Positions 43,237 through 51,282 of a stretch of DNA of 64,000 nt are shown here, piece by piece. The stretch is taken from contig NZ_CP025624.1 of the NCBI RefSeq assembly GCF_002874965.1, positions 3,410,001-3,474,000 on the forward strand. Reading direction: 5' to 3'. The stretch is from Pseudomonas sp. NC02 (GTDB taxonomy: Bacteria > Pseudomonadota > Gammaproteobacteria > Pseudomonadales > Pseudomonadaceae). Under the pieces are notes generated by a model. That model worked only from the letters and a program-made list of their open reading frames with translations, was not told the DNA's origin and ran no database searches. How positions within the stretch are numbered: the stretch's first letter is position 1; each line of letters starts with the position of its first letter. The position numbers and the translations under genes are program-made.

Positions 43237-44551
43237 TGGACAATCCCTTGCCGGCCAGGCCGCTGCTGGTGATGAGGCTTGCGTGGTGCCCTTGAACGAT
43301 ATTTTTCACCAGCGACAGGCCGATCCCGCTGCCCTGCCCGCCATTGCCGGGAACGCGGTAAAAGCGCTCGAAGATCGACTCCCTCTCGGCGGCCGCCACC
43401 CCCGGCCCGTCATCGGCGACTTGCAGGCAAGGCCCCTGGGGCGATGGGCCACAACTGATTTTTACGTGGTCGCCTGGCGCGGTGTAGCGCAGGGCATTGT
43501 CGATCAGGTTGCGCAGCAAAATGCCCATGGCGTCGACATCGCAGTCGATCAGGCACGGTTGGGTCTCCACCAGCAGCGTGCGCTGCGCCTGCGCGGCCTG
43601 CACCTCAAATTCATCGGTGACATAGCCGATGAGTTCGCTCAAATCGACCTGGGTGCGATGGGGTTTGTGCACCGCCTCCAGGCTCGCCAGGTCCAGCAAT
43701 TGCTCAGACAAACGTGAGCTGCGCGCCACCACGGCCAGCAGCTTGTGCAAGGTCGCGTCCTTTTCAGCCAGGGTCGTGGCCCGCAGGGCAATTTGCGCAT
43801 GGGCCTGCAAGGCCGAGAGCGGCGTGCGTAACTCATGGGCCGCATTGGCGATAAAACGCCGTTCACCTTCCAGTGCCTGGTCGAGTTGGCGCAGCAAGTG
43901 ATTGAACCCCTCCACCAGCGGGCGCAGCTCGACGGGCAGCGCGCCCACCCACAACGGCGTAAGGTCAAAACGATGCCTGCCCCGCAGGGCATTTTCGATC
44001 ACCAGTACCGGCCGTAGCGCACGCCGCAACACCTGCCACATCAACAGCCCTACCAGCGCCAGCAGCGATGAGGCGATACATAGCGCCACGAAGGCTTTTC
44101 GACGCATGTCCGCGCTGATCACACTGTGCAGGTAGCCGACCTGGACCGTCAGTTGCCGGTTGCTGTCGGAAATTGAATAGACCCGCCACTTGCGCCCATC
44201 GATCATCGGGCTCGAAAAGCCGTCCAGGAAACTCCCCTGCAACGCCGTCGACGGAGCGCCCGGCGCACCGGCCAGCAAACGGTCGTGGCGCCCCCACACC
44301 TGGTACGTCAACAACCCGGCTTCGGCCAGCCCGGCGCTGCGTAGTTGCGGGCTGGCGTCCTTGCCCGGGAGCTGCTCATTGTTCTGCGGGACAGCCAGCA
44401 ACAGCTGGGTGGCGATGGCTTGCAGCTTGCTGTCCCAGATGCTGCTGGAGCTGACCTGGGTGTAAATCAGCAATGCCGTCAAGGCCAGCGCCCAGCAGAT
44501 ACCGATGGTCAGGAACAGCACACGCATCATGCGTTGGCGCAGGGATTTCAT
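43187..44551 (-). CDS. Sensor histidine kinase, QseC/PmrB-like
   Basis: 454 aa. Two membrane segments (about residues 9-31 and 153-175) frame a periplasmic sensor of about 120 residues. After a short linker comes HisKA with His239 (NAAHELRTPLSALQAHAQIAL), then HATPase blocks (NLIDNALRYTAPGD, DDGPGV, FERFYRVPG, GSGIGLSLVKNI). It probably phosphorylates the response regulator whose gene overlaps it by 4 bp. In QseC and PmrB relatives the signals are cations, iron, low pH or cationic peptides. Its 3' end overlaps the convergent hydrolase gene by 50 bp. Confidence 0.93.
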   Translation of the reverse strand: MKSLRQRMMRVLFLTIGICWALALTALLIYTQVSSSSIWDSKLQAIATQLLLAVPQNNEQLPGKDASPQLRSAGLAEAGLLTYQVWGRHDRLLAGAPGAPSTALQGSFLDGFSSPMIDGRKWRVYSISDSNRQLTVQVGYLHSVISADMRRKAFVALCIASSLLALVGLLMWQVLRRALRPVLVIENALRGRHRFDLTPLWVGALPVELRPLVEGFNHLLRQLDQALEGERRFIANAAHELRTPLSALQAHAQIALRATTLAEKDATLHKLLAVVARSSRLSEQLLDLASLEAVHKPHRTQVDLSELIGYVTDEFEVQAAQAQRTLLVETQPCLIDCDVDAMGILLRNLIDNALRYTAPGDHVKISCGPSPQGPCLQVADDGPGVAAAERESIFERFYRVPGNGGQGSGIGLSLVKNIVQGHHASLITSSGLAGKGLSISVYFPGVVPPPAPAP

Positions 44552-45213
44552 TGACGGGCCCCGGCGATCATATAGCCCTGGCCATGGACCGTGGTGATCA
44601 GCTCATCGCCCAATTTGCGCCGCAATTGGTGGATATACACGGCAATGGTATTGCTCTCGATGTTGCTGGCGTGGCCATAAACCACCGCTTGCAAATGATC
44701 ACGCGCAAGCACGTGACCGGGGCGCTCCAGCAGCGCGAGCAACGTGCGGTATTCATACGCGCTCAATGCCACCCGCTGGCCGCCTCGTGTGACCACGTGA
44801 CGGCTGCGGTCCAGCACGATATCCCCCAGGGTCAGCAGTGAGATCACCCGCCCTTCACTGCGCCGGCTCACGGCCCGCAAGCGCGCCCACAGTTCGTCGA
44901 GCTGGAACGGCTTGACCAGATAATCATCGGCCCCCGCATCCAGGCCGACGATGCGCGCACTCAGTTGCCCGCTGGCCGTGAGGATCACCACCGGTGTGGG
45001 GTCGTGTTGTTTGCGCAGGGCCTTGAGCACGCTCAAACCGGACTCACCCGGCAGGCCAAGGTCAAGCAGGACCGCGTTATAGGTATGTTCGACCAAGGCC
45101 AGGCGCGCGTGGGAGGCGTCCTTGACATGGTCAATGTTCCAGCTGTTTTGCCGTGCGCCATCGCAAATGGCTTCGGCCAGCATGGCGTCGTCTTCCACCA
45201 ACAATAAATACAC
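44548..45213 (-). CDS. OmpR-family response regulator, QseB/PmrA-like
   Basis: 221 aa starting with GTG at 45213 (GAGGG upstream), giving MYLLLVEDDAMLAEAI; the longer frame to 45261 adds an unlikely Cys-rich leader. The receiver has Asp51 (AVLLDLGLPG) and Lys in LVKPFQ; the C-terminal winged helix contains VALSAYEYRTLLALLERPGHV and SNTIAVYIHQLRRKLG. The QseB/PmrA group binds HTTAAD-N5-HTTAAD sites. A perfect one lies upstream of this gene at 45302-45318 and a near-match before mipA, consistent with autoregulation and control of mipA. It overlaps the kinase gene as ATGA. Confidence 0.93.
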   Translation of the reverse strand: MYLLLVEDDAMLAEAICDGARQNSWNIDHVKDASHARLALVEHTYNAVLLDLGLPGESGLSVLKALRKQHDPTPVVILTASGQLSARIVGLDAGADDYLVKPFQLDELWARLRAVSRRSEGRVISLLTLGDIVLDRSRHVVTRGGQRVALSAYEYRTLLALLERPGHVLARDHLQAVVYGHASNIESNTIAVYIHQLRRKLGDELITTVHGQGYMIAGARQ

Positions 45214-45301
45214 AGCAGGCCCTCGTGTGCTGCTTGGAATGGGGCAACACAATCCACACATACGGGATGATGAGCAAGGGCCAGAACCATAGACCGATTT
45301 T

Positions 45302-45318
45302 TTTAAGAAAGTATTAAA
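45302..45318 (-). promoter_or_regulatory. Perfect PmrA/QseB-like box upstream of the response regulator
   Basis: On the minus strand TTTAAT-ACTTT-CTTAAA matches HTTAAD-N5-HTTAAD at both halves; it lies about 90 bases before the GTG start of the regulator gene. It is the expected place for autoregulation of a PmrA/QseB-type system. Confidence 0.65.
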
Positions 45319-45396
45319 ACGGAGGGAGTTGATCGGTTCACGTGCTGTCGCGCCAATAAAAGCGCCGGCAATTAGTTGTGAAAGTTAATAGAAAAC

Positions 45397-45418
45397 AAAG
45401 TACTCGCCGTACTTTTTT
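45397..45418 (+). terminator. Plus-strand hairpin with T-run
   Basis: AAAGTAC-TCGCC-GTACTTT followed by further T residues (six Ts in all, partly in the stem). The stem is 7 bp and AT-rich, so it is only a modest terminator. No annotated plus-strand gene precedes it. Confidence 0.4.
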
Positions 45419-45449
45419 ATAAACCCAACACTAAATAAATTTACATGGG

Positions 45450-45485
45450 GTATTTATAAAAAATCCGCCGCAGAGCCTGCGGCGG
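45450..45485 (-). terminator. Minus-strand intrinsic terminator without an annotated upstream gene
   Basis: Read on the minus strand, CCGCCGCA-GGCTC-TGCGGCGG is an 8-bp GC stem followed directly by ATTTTTTATAAATA. This is a textbook rho-independent terminator. The next feature upstream on that strand is more than 300 bp away, so it must end an unrecognised transcript or antisense transcription from the porin region. Confidence 0.7.
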
Positions 45486-45600
45486 CAAACCAAAGGTTTT
45501 TGTCGAAGCAGAGCGGCTAAGACAGGCTCAAAGTTACACCAGCCTGCCGCCTGAAAAAGTGAATATTAATTAATCGAGTTTAAGATCCCTTCACTGGTTC
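45470..45600 (-). ncRNA. Candidate small RNA ending at the minus-strand terminator
   Basis: The only basis is the orphan terminator at 45450-45485, preceded on the minus strand by about 120 bases of non-coding sequence with a pyrimidine/purine-mixed body and AT-rich sequence (about 45560-45600) that could hold a promoter. The 5' end is a guess. No known Pseudomonas sRNA was recognised. Confidence 0.2.
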
Positions 45601-45810
45601 TTTAACACAATTCGGTTAAAAATCGCCCATCGCACACAGGCCAGCAATGCCCGCCAAGGTGGTGCCCGGCTAAAACTACAAGACGCGAAACCCGGCCTCA
45701 ACGCCAGCCTTAATAACGCCTGCCGAAAAGTTATATACGCCATAAAAAATAAGGTCGTGCACCTGTGCACGCAACTTTTAGCGATTAATTAATCCGGGGA
45801 AGTCATTACC

Positions 45811-47136
45811 ATGGTTAAACAGTGGAACCTATTAGCGCTGGTCATATCTACCAGCCTGAGCCAAGTAGCCTTGGCAGACACAGTAACGGATCAGGCCGCC
45901 GCCACGGGGTTTGTCGATGGCAGTAGCCTCACCGGGGTCGCGCGCAACTATTACTTGAACCGTAACCGGGAAGAAGGCCGGGCCGACCAGCGCGACTGGA
46001 CCCAAGGGGTCATGGCCAATTACATCTCCGGCTTCACTCAGGGCACCATCGGGTTTGGCGTCGACGCCTATGCCTACGGCGGGCTGAAACTCGACTCCCA
46101 GCGCAAATACGCGAACACCGGCAACCTGCCCCTTGATCGCAACGGCGACCCTCAGGACGCCTACGGCTCGTTGGGGGGAGCGATAAAGCTGCGGATCTCC
46201 AAGACGCAGCTCAAGTACGGTGAAATGCAGCCCACCGCGCCAGTGTTTGCCGTCGGGGGTGTCGGGCTGCTTGACCAGACCGCCACCGGCTTTGACCTGA
46301 CCAGCAACGAAATTGCCGGCCTGAACCTTGAAGCCGGCCACTTCACCGCGACCAACAGCGGCGATACCACCAACCATGAGCACGATATCTTTGCCACCTA
46401 CGCCAACGTGGCGACCAAAAGTGCCAGTTTTGTCGGTGGCAAATACACCTTCACCCCGGACTTGAGCGCCACGGTGTATGCCGGCGAGTTGCAGGACGTG
46501 TGACGCCAGTACTACACCAACCTCAATTACGTGATGCCGCTGAGCAATGGCCAATCCGTGACCCTGGACGGCAACCTGTACCGCACACTGGATACCGGGA
46601 GTGCCAACGCAGGCACGATCAACACCACGGCGTACTCGCTGGCGGCGGCCTATTCGTTCCTGCAGGTCCACACGCTGACGCTGTCGTTCCAGAAGATCGA
46701 TGGCAACGAGCCGTTCGACTACATCGGCGCGGGTGACAACGGTGCTGCCGCGGCCGGCGACTCGATCCTGCTGGCCAACTCGGTGCAATGGTCCGACTTC
46801 AACGGCCCTGGCGAAGCCTCCTGGGCCCTGCGGTACGACTTGAACATGGCGACCTACGGTGTGCCGGGGCTTAGCTTTATGAGCCGCTACATCAACGGTT
46901 CCGACATTGACGGCAGCCACACCCCGGCCAACAGTGCCTACCTCGGCGCCTACGGCAACGGCGCCAAGGAGCACGAAACCGACGTGGAAGTGAAGTACGT
47001 GGTGCAGAGCGGGCCGGCGAAAAACCTCGCGTTCCGCCTGCGCCAGGCCTACCACACCGGCAGTTCCGAGTCGGGCAGTGGCGGCGACGTCAACGATACG
47101 CGCCTGATCGTCAACTACCCGTTCAACATCCTGTAA
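45811..47136 (+). pseudogene. OprD-family porin interrupted by an in-frame TGA
   Basis: The reading frame encodes 441 codons of an OprD/Occ-type substrate-specific porin: signal peptide (MVKQWNLLALVISTSLSQVALA), GFVDGSSLTGVARNYYLNRN, NYISGFTQGTIGFGVDAYAYGGLKLD, and a C-terminal VNYPFNIL. Codon 231 (46501-46503) is TGA within GELQDV-stop-RQYYTNLNY. Family members I recall have an aromatic residue there, and TGG to TGA is one base change. No other stop or frameshift is present, so the lesion is recent or a sequence error. The truncated 230-aa product lacks about half the barrel and should not form a porin. These porins import basic amino acids or small carboxylates. Confidence 0.85.
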
Positions 47137-47149
47137 GCCCTTCCCGGGA

Positions 47150-47177
47150 CGTGCCAGCGACACAGGTCGCTGGCACG
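47150..47177. terminator. Strong hairpin after the porin
   Basis: CGTGCCAGCGAC-ACAG-GTCGCTGGCACG, a perfect 12-bp stem with 4-base loop, begins 14 bp after the porin stop. It lacks a T-tract, but its strength and position fit a transcription stop between the porin and the RidA gene. Confidence 0.6.
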
Positions 47178-47256
47178 CTGAACAGCTATTTGGGTTGGCA
47201 GTTCTGCGGGAGGCGTTAAACTGCGCGGCCTCACTCTGCAGCAAAACGAGACCTTC

Positions 47257-47637
47257 ATGGCCAACCACGACCTCGCGTTCACCCCCGACCTCGATCCGGA
47301 CTCCATCTCTTCCGACGTCATCGGCTTCAACGGCATCCTCGTCTCCACGCAAATCCCTACCCGCGCCGACGGCAGCCTGGAGCTTGGCGACATCACCCTG
47401 CAAAGCGAATGCACCCTGCAAGCCCTGAAAGTGGCCCTGGAACGCGCCGGCAGCTCGATTGACCGGGTCATGCACCTGACCATCTATCTGACGGACATGG
47501 CCGACCGCGCCGCCTTCAACGAAGTCTACAAACGCTATTTCGCCAAGCCCTGGCCAGTGCGCGCAGCGGTTGGCGTGGCCGCCCTGGCGGTGGAAGGCAT
47601 GCGGGTTGAAGTCACGGCGATGGCCGCCAAGGGTTGA
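47257..47637 (+). CDS. RidA/YjgF-family protein
   Basis: 126 aa, the normal length. RidA features: GFNGILVSTQIPTRADGSLELGDITLQSECTLQALKVALERAGSSIDRV, the conserved Arg in PWPVRAAVGVAAL and the end VEVTAMAAKG. Family members form trimers and hydrolyse reactive enamines/imines made by PLP enzymes such as threonine dehydratase. Subfamilies outside RidA proper can have other roles, so no symbol is given. GAG about nine bases before the ATG is the only ribosome-site hint. It is upstream of rlhA by 67 bp. Confidence 0.88.
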   Translation: MANHDLAFTPDLDPDSISSDVIGFNGILVSTQIPTRADGSLELGDITLQSECTLQALKVALERAGSSIDRVMHLTIYLTDMADRAAFNEVYKRYFAKPWPVRAAVGVAALAVEGMRVEVTAMAAKG

Positions 47638-47704
47638 TGGGATGCCTGGCGGGCATTTCACAGCTACAATGCCCGCCTCCGTGACAAGCCTGACTAAAAA
47701 AACT

Positions 47705-49693
47705 ATGTCCTTGCCCAAGCATCACCTGGAATTGCTCAGCCCTGCCCGCGATGTTGCCATCGCCCGCGAGGCCATCTTGCATGGCGCCGACGCCGTGTAC
47801 ATCGGCGGCCCGAGTTTCGGCGCGCGCCATAACGCCTGCAACGACGTGAGCGATATCGCGCAGTTGGTGGAGTTCGCCCGGCGCTACCACGCGCGGGTGT
47901 TCACCACCATCAACACGATCCTGCACGACAACGAGCTGGAGCCGGCGCGCAAGCTGATCCACCAGCTCTACGATGCCGGCGTCGACGCGCTGATCGTCCA
48001 GGACCTGGGGGTGATGGAGCTGGATATCCCGCCCATCGAACTGCATGCCAGCACCCAGACCGACATCCGCACCCTGGGCCGGGCCAAGTTCCTCGACCAG
48101 GCCGGTTTTTCGCAGCTGGTGTTGGCCCGTGAGCTGAACCTGCAGGAAATCCGTGCGATTGCCGATGAAACCGATGCCGCCATCGAGTTCTTTATCCACG
48201 GTGCGTTGTGCGTGGCCTTCTCCGGCCAGTGCAACATCTCCCACGCCCAGAATGGCCGCAGCGCCAACCGTGGCGATTGCTCCCAGGCCTGCCGCCTGCC
48301 CTACACCTTGAAAGATGACCAGGGCCGTGTGGTTGCCTTTGAAAAGCACCTGTTGTCGATGAAAGACAACAACCAGAGCGCCAACCTGCGCGCCCTGGTG
48401 GATGCCGGCGTGCGTTCGTTCAAGATCGAAGGCCGCTACAAGGACATGGGCTATGTGAAGAACATCACCGCCTATTACCGTCAGCGCCTGGACGAGATTC
48501 TCGAAGACCGTCCGGACCTGGCCCGCGCTTCCAGCGGCCGCACCGCGCATTTCTTCCTGCCGGACCCGGAAAAGACCTTCCATCGTGGCAGCACCGACTA
48601 CTTCGTCACCGACCGCAAGGTCGACATCGGCGCCTTCGACACCCCAACCTTTACCGGCCTGCCGGTGGGTGTGGTGGAAAAAGCCGGCAAGCGTGACTTG
48701 CAAGTGGTCACCCATGAGCCGCTGTCCAACGGCGACGGCCTCAATGTGCTGATCAAGCGTGAAGTGGTAGGTTTCCGCGCGAACATCGCCGAGCCAAAAG
48801 GTGAGTTCGAAGAAGACGGCGAGAAGCGCTATCGCTACCGCGTCGAACCCAATGAAATGCCGGCAGGCTTGCACCAACTGCGCCCGAATCATCCGTTGAA
48901 CCGCAACCTGGACCATAACTGGCAGCAGGCTTTGCTGAAGACTTCCGCCGAGCGCCGTATTGGTGTGTCCTGGGCGGCTCGCCTGCAGGAAGACCGCCTG
49001 GAACTGACCGTCACCAGCGAAGAAGGCATCAGCGCCAGCGTTGCCCTGCCCGGCCCGTTTGGCGTGGCCAACAAGCCGGAACAGGCGCTCGAAACCCTGC
49101 GCGACCTGCTGGGCCAACTGGGCACCACCCAGTACCACGCCACTGCGATCGAGCTGGATGCGCCGCAGGCGTTCTTCATCCCGAACTCGCAGCTCAAGGC
49201 CCTGCGCCGTGAAGTGATCGAGGCGCTGACCGAGGCGCGTATCCAGGCCCATCCACGGGGCGGCCGCAAGGCAGAAACCACGCCGCCGCCGGTGTATCCG
49301 GAATCGCACCTGTCGTTCCTGGCCAACGTCTACAACCAGAAGGCCCGCGACTTCTATCACCGCCATGGTGTGCAACTGATCGACGCGGCGTACGAAGCCC
49401 ACGAAGAAACCGGCGAAGTGCCGGTGATGATCACCAAGCACTGCCTGCGGTTCTCGTTCAACCTGTGCCCCAAACAGGCCAAGGGGGTGACGGGGGTGAA
49501 GACCAAGGTCGCGCCGATGCAGTTGATCCACGGCGACGAAGTGCTGACGCTGAAGTTCGACTGCAAGCCTTGCGAGATGCACGTGATCGGCAAGATCAAG
49601 GGCCACATCCTCGGCCTGCCGCAACCGGGCAGCGTGGTGGGTTATATCAGCCCGGATGACCTGCTCAAGACCATCCCGCGCGGCGCACATTGA
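47705..49693 (+). CDS. rlhA: U32-family 23S rRNA C2501 hydroxylase RlhA
   Basis: 662 aa from the ATG at 47705, similar in length to E. coli RlhA (YdcP) and longer than TrhP/YegQ. The peptidase U32 region (ELLSPARDVAIAREAILHGADAVYIGG, IHGALCVAFSGQCNISH) is followed by the Cys cluster NRGDCSQACRLPY and a C-terminal extension with CLRFSFNLCPKQ and FDCKPCEM. RlhA makes 5-hydroxycytidine at position 2501 of 23S rRNA, using an iron-sulfur cluster and prephenate-dependent chemistry. The extra Cys pairs agree with a cluster-binding role. It stands between a RidA gene and a convergent EamA gene (19-bp gap). Confidence 0.88.
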   Translation: MSLPKHHLELLSPARDVAIAREAILHGADAVYIGGPSFGARHNACNDVSDIAQLVEFARRYHARVFTTINTILHDNELEPARKLIHQLYDAGVDALIVQDLGVMELDIPPIELHASTQTDIRTLGRAKFLDQAGFSQLVLARELNLQEIRAIADETDAAIEFFIHGALCVAFSGQCNISHAQNGRSANRGDCSQACRLPYTLKDDQGRVVAFEKHLLSMKDNNQSANLRALVDAGVRSFKIEGRYKDMGYVKNITAYYRQRLDEILEDRPDLARASSGRTAHFFLPDPEKTFHRGSTDYFVTDRKVDIGAFDTPTFTGLPVGVVEKAGKRDLQVVTHEPLSNGDGLNVLIKREVVGFRANIAEPKGEFEEDGEKRYRYRVEPNEMPAGLHQLRPNHPLNRNLDHNWQQALLKTSAERRIGVSWAARLQEDRLELTVTSEEGISASVALPGPFGVANKPEQALETLRDLLGQLGTTQYHATAIELDAPQAFFIPNSQLKALRREVIEALTEARIQAHPRGGRKAETTPPPVYPESHLSFLANVYNQKARDFYHRHGVQLIDAAYEAHEETGEVPVMITKHCLRFSFNLCPKQAKGVTGVKTKVAPMQLIHGDEVLTLKFDCKPCEMHVIGKIKGHILGLPQPGSVVGYISPDDLLKTIPRGAH

Positions 49694-49712
49694 GTCGCGG
49701 GTGAGCGTCATG

Positions 49713-50612
49713 CTACGGCGTGACGCTCATCACTGTTTTCGAACGCCACCACCAACCCCGCTGCAATCCCGCCGCCGCCAGCAAAATCGCCGCCACGCCC
49801 AGCCATTGCATCCAGCCCAGCCGATGCCCAAAGGCAATCCAGTCGACAAAGATTGCCGCAATCGGGTAGATAAACGACAGCGCCCCGGTGATTGCCGTCG
49901 GCAACTTCTGGATCGCGCCATACAGCAGCACGTACATCAAGCCGGTATGCACAACGCCCAGGGTCAGCAATGCGGCCCAGGCATCCATCGACGCCGAAAG
50001 GCTGTGCCACTGCATCAACGGTGCCAGCAGCAAGGCGCCTGTGGTCACCTGGATCAACGCCATCAAATGCGGCGGCACCTCCTTCAAGCGCTTGATGATC
50101 AGGGCGGCAATCGCGTACAAAAGCGCCGCGCCCAGCGCCAATGCCACGCCCACCAGATAGTCGTCCCCGGTATTTGACTGATCGCCATGGGCAGTGACAA
50201 TCGCCAGCATTCCCACGAACGCCACGCTCAGCCAGGCGAGCTTCTGCACGGTGATTTTCTCGCCCAGGAACACTGCCGCCAGCATCACCAACATAAACGG
50301 CTGCACGTTATACACCGCTGTACTGATGGAAATGGATGCCCTGGCGTAGGACTCGAACAGCAGCAACCAATTGCCCACGATCGCCACGCCGCTGAGCATC
50401 GCCAGCCCGAGTTTGCGGTAGTCCAGCAAGTCCAGGCGCAGATAGCCGAGCAGCCAGCACACCACCAGCAACGTCAGCGCGCCGATCACGCAGCGCCAGA
50501 ACACCACTTCGACTACCGGCACCCCCGATACCAGCACGAACCAGCCGATGGTGCCGGATATGAGCATGGCGGCGACCATTTCCCATGAACCGCGACGTAT
50601 GGATTTGTCCAT
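49713..50612 (-). CDS. EamA/DMT-superfamily transporter
   Basis: 299 aa from the ATG at 50612 (GAGGAG seven bases upstream). Ten membrane segments in two EamA repeats: MVAAMLISGTIGWFVLVSGVPVVEVVFWRC, PFMLVMLAAVFLGEKITVQK closing the first repeat, and GALSFIYPIAAIFVDWIAFG near the end of the second. Such exporters usually remove amino acids or related metabolites. It is divergent from an Lrp/AsnC gene across 130 bp holding an inverted repeat, a common regulator-exporter arrangement. Confidence 0.92.
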   Translation of the reverse strand: MDKSIRRGSWEMVAAMLISGTIGWFVLVSGVPVVEVVFWRCVIGALTLLVVCWLLGYLRLDLLDYRKLGLAMLSGVAIVGNWLLLFESYARASISISTAVYNVQPFMLVMLAAVFLGEKITVQKLAWLSVAFVGMLAIVTAHGDQSNTGDDYLVGVALALGAALLYAIAALIIKRLKEVPPHLMALIQVTTGALLLAPLMQWHSLSASMDAWAALLTLGVVHTGLMYVLLYGAIQKLPTAITGALSFIYPIAAIFVDWIAFGHRLGWMQWLGVAAILLAAAGLQRGWWWRSKTVMSVTP

Positions 50613-50678
50613 GATTGAGCTCCTCAAGTGAGGCTCAATTATGGCAATCTGGCCTGTAGCGACTCCAGATTCTAAATA

Positions 50679-50700
50679 AGGCGAACCTTGCATTTCGCCT
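50679..50700 (+). promoter_or_regulatory. Inverted repeat between DMT exporter and Lrp genes
   Basis: AGGCGAA-CCTTGCAT-TTCGCCT, a perfect 7-bp inverted repeat with 8-bp spacer, lies 43 bases before the Lrp start and 66 bases from the exporter start. It is a reasonable binding site for the Lrp/AsnC regulator. Confidence 0.45.
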
Positions 50701-50742
50701 ATTCTTATTAGGCAAACCTGAGCAATCGCTTTCGGAGCGACC

Positions 50743-51186
50743 ATGATTGACAGCATTGACCAGCAACTGATCGCCGCGCTGATGGACGATTCGCGCCTGT
50801 CCCTCAAGGCCTTGGCGGGTATCACCGGCCTGTCCTCCCCCAGCGTCGGCGAGCGGCTGCGGCGCCTGGAAGAGCGCGGCGTCTTGAAGAACTACACCGT
50901 GGACATTGACCCCAAGCATTTTGGCTATCTGCTGCAAGCCATCGTGCGCATCCGCCCACTGCCCGGGAAACTGCAGGAGGTGGAGCGCCAGATCCAGGCG
51001 ATCCCCGAGTTCACCGAATGCGACAAAGTGACCGGCGATGACTGCTTCATCGCACGCCTGCATGTGCGCACCATGGACCAACTCGACACACTGCTGGATA
51101 AGCTCAACGCTTACGCCGAAACCAACACTGCCATCGTCAAGAAAACCCCGGTAAAACGCCGATTGCCACCACTGAGTGATTCATGA
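50743..51186 (+). CDS. Lrp/AsnC-family transcriptional regulator
   Basis: 147 aa, typical length. The N-terminal helix-turn-helix is IDQQLIAALMDDSRLSLKALAGITGLSSPSVGERLRRLEERGVL, and the C-terminal RAM domain (about residues 65-140) has the IRPLPGKLQEVERQIQAIPEFTECDKVTGDDCFIARLHV pattern. It probably senses an amino acid and controls the divergent EamA exporter. FGYLLQAIVRIRP marks the start of the ligand domain. Confidence 0.93.
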   Translation: MIDSIDQQLIAALMDDSRLSLKALAGITGLSSPSVGERLRRLEERGVLKNYTVDIDPKHFGYLLQAIVRIRPLPGKLQEVERQIQAIPEFTECDKVTGDDCFIARLHVRTMDQLDTLLDKLNAYAETNTAIVKKTPVKRRLPPLSDS

Positions 51187-51282
51187 TTCTGAGTCACTGA
51201 TGCAGTGACGGGATCGCTATTCTGTCAATCCAGGGCGGTGTTTATGCTTGATCCACACATTGGAATAACAGGCGTAAACACC

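Larger units (their letters stand above)
45214..45810. other. 597-bp intergenic region with promoter, two terminators and no clear gene
   Basis: This gap separates the response-regulator gene from the OprD-type porin. It is AT-rich and holds the PmrA-like box (45302-45318), a plus-strand hairpin with T-run (45397-45418), a minus-strand intrinsic terminator (45450-45485) and several ATTAATTAAT stretches near 45565 and 45785. No ORF with coding character was found. An unannotated small RNA is possible on either strand. Confidence 0.5.

Noticed and set aside
45560..45625. A third PmrA-like box before the OprD porin (ATTAAT, TTTAAG, GTTAAA stretches)
   Set aside because: The half-sites are not at the 11-bp period needed (spacers of 8 bases rather than 5).
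45832..47718. A 628-codon minus-strand frame across the broken porin and RidA gene
   Set aside because: Shadow frame of the porin and RidA coding sequences; no domain recognised and it ignores gene boundaries.
47612..49711. A 699-codon minus-strand frame covering rlhA
   Set aside because: It is antisense to a clear RlhA coding sequence, has the low-complexity His/Gln/Gly/Val-rich composition usual for shadows of high-GC genes, and no family features.
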